A stretch of 14,480 nucleotides of DNA from JALYUS01 sp038231255 (GTDB taxonomy: Bacteria > Chloroflexota > Chloroflexia > Thermomicrobiales > JALYUS01). Numbering within the stretch: position 1 is the stretch's first letter; each line of letters opens with the position of its first letter. Where the stretch lies: contig JBBRLR010000113.1 of assembly GCA_038231255.1 (NCBI GenBank), positions 1 to 14,480 of the forward strand, written 5' to 3'. Shown piece after piece: positions 14,383-14,480 of this stretch. A program made the translations under genes and the position numbers. The notes under the pieces were generated by a model, which ran no database searches, was not told the DNA's origin, and worked only from the letters and a program-made list of their open reading frames with translations.

Positions 14383-14480
14383 GTTGGGGGGGGTGGTTTG
14401 GGGGCACGAAATGAGTGAGCGAACCCCCCCCCCCCCCAAAACCCAACCACACAAAAAAAAAATAGGGTGTTTAAAAAATA
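14383..14480. other. Homopolymer-rich low-quality contig end
   Basis: This stretch holds G8 (14386-14393), G5 (14400-14404), C14 (14424-14437), A10 (14453-14462) and an AT-rich tail, unlike anything else in the window. TGGTTGGG near 14381 and CCCAACCA near 14441 are inverted copies, as in a folded-back or mis-extended read. No gene is present. It probably reflects sequencing or assembly error rather than genome sequence. Confidence 0.6.

Overview
The window looks like one assembled contig from a GC-rich bacterium. The best guess is Chloroflexota of the Thermomicrobia type, held only moderately. It rests on gene style (a Tat-type solute-binding lipoprotein with a long Thr/Ala/Pro linker, an LplB/LplC-type sugar ABC system, a form II CoxL-like molybdo-hydroxylase) and on several families of dispersed GC-rich inverted repeats. 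No rRNA, tRNA or CRISPR array is visible. Base 1 is the exact edge of an insertion sequence. The last ~100 bases are homopolymer-rich and are probably poor-quality contig end.

Layout. Positions 1-1002 hold a complete IS630-family element: 26-bp perfect terminal inverted repeats flanked by TA, and a transposase split over two frames at an A7 run. It sits inside a leftward gene for a molybdopterin-binding hydroxylase large subunit (986-3052). That gene now ends on a stop codon inside the IS repeat and lacks its C-terminal domain. Upstream of it, across a long inverted repeat, is a leftward three-gene carbohydrate ABC uptake operon (3295-7000): solute-binding lipoprotein, LplB-type permease, LplC-type permease, in transcription order. 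No ATPase is encoded in the window.

From 7279 transcription runs rightward. A small, AT-richer winged-helix-like protein (7279-7527) is translationally coupled to a large alpha/beta-hydrolase (7537-9576). A dispersed repeat has inserted in frame in the hydrolase, and its stop codon falls within a second repeat. A GTAGGGG-type inverted repeat separates it from a convergent S9-family prolyl-oligopeptidase-like peptidase (9677-11551, leftward). Divergent from that peptidase is an MFS exporter (11711-12928, rightward). It converges on an arginase/agmatinase-superfamily ureohydrolase (12992-14317, leftward) whose motifs resemble the Ni-dependent guanidine hydrolase GdmH more than classical agmatinase.

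How the genes fit together. The three ABC genes form one uptake system, presumably for an oligosaccharide, borrowing an ATPase encoded elsewhere. The hydroxylase fragment would belong with small FeS and FAD subunits that are not present here. The rest looks like a collection of independent metabolic genes in a region shaped by repeat and IS activity. I see no clear multi-gene novel system. The most interesting items are the GdmH-like enzyme, the coupled small wHTH-like gene, and the repeat/IS remodelling of coding ends.
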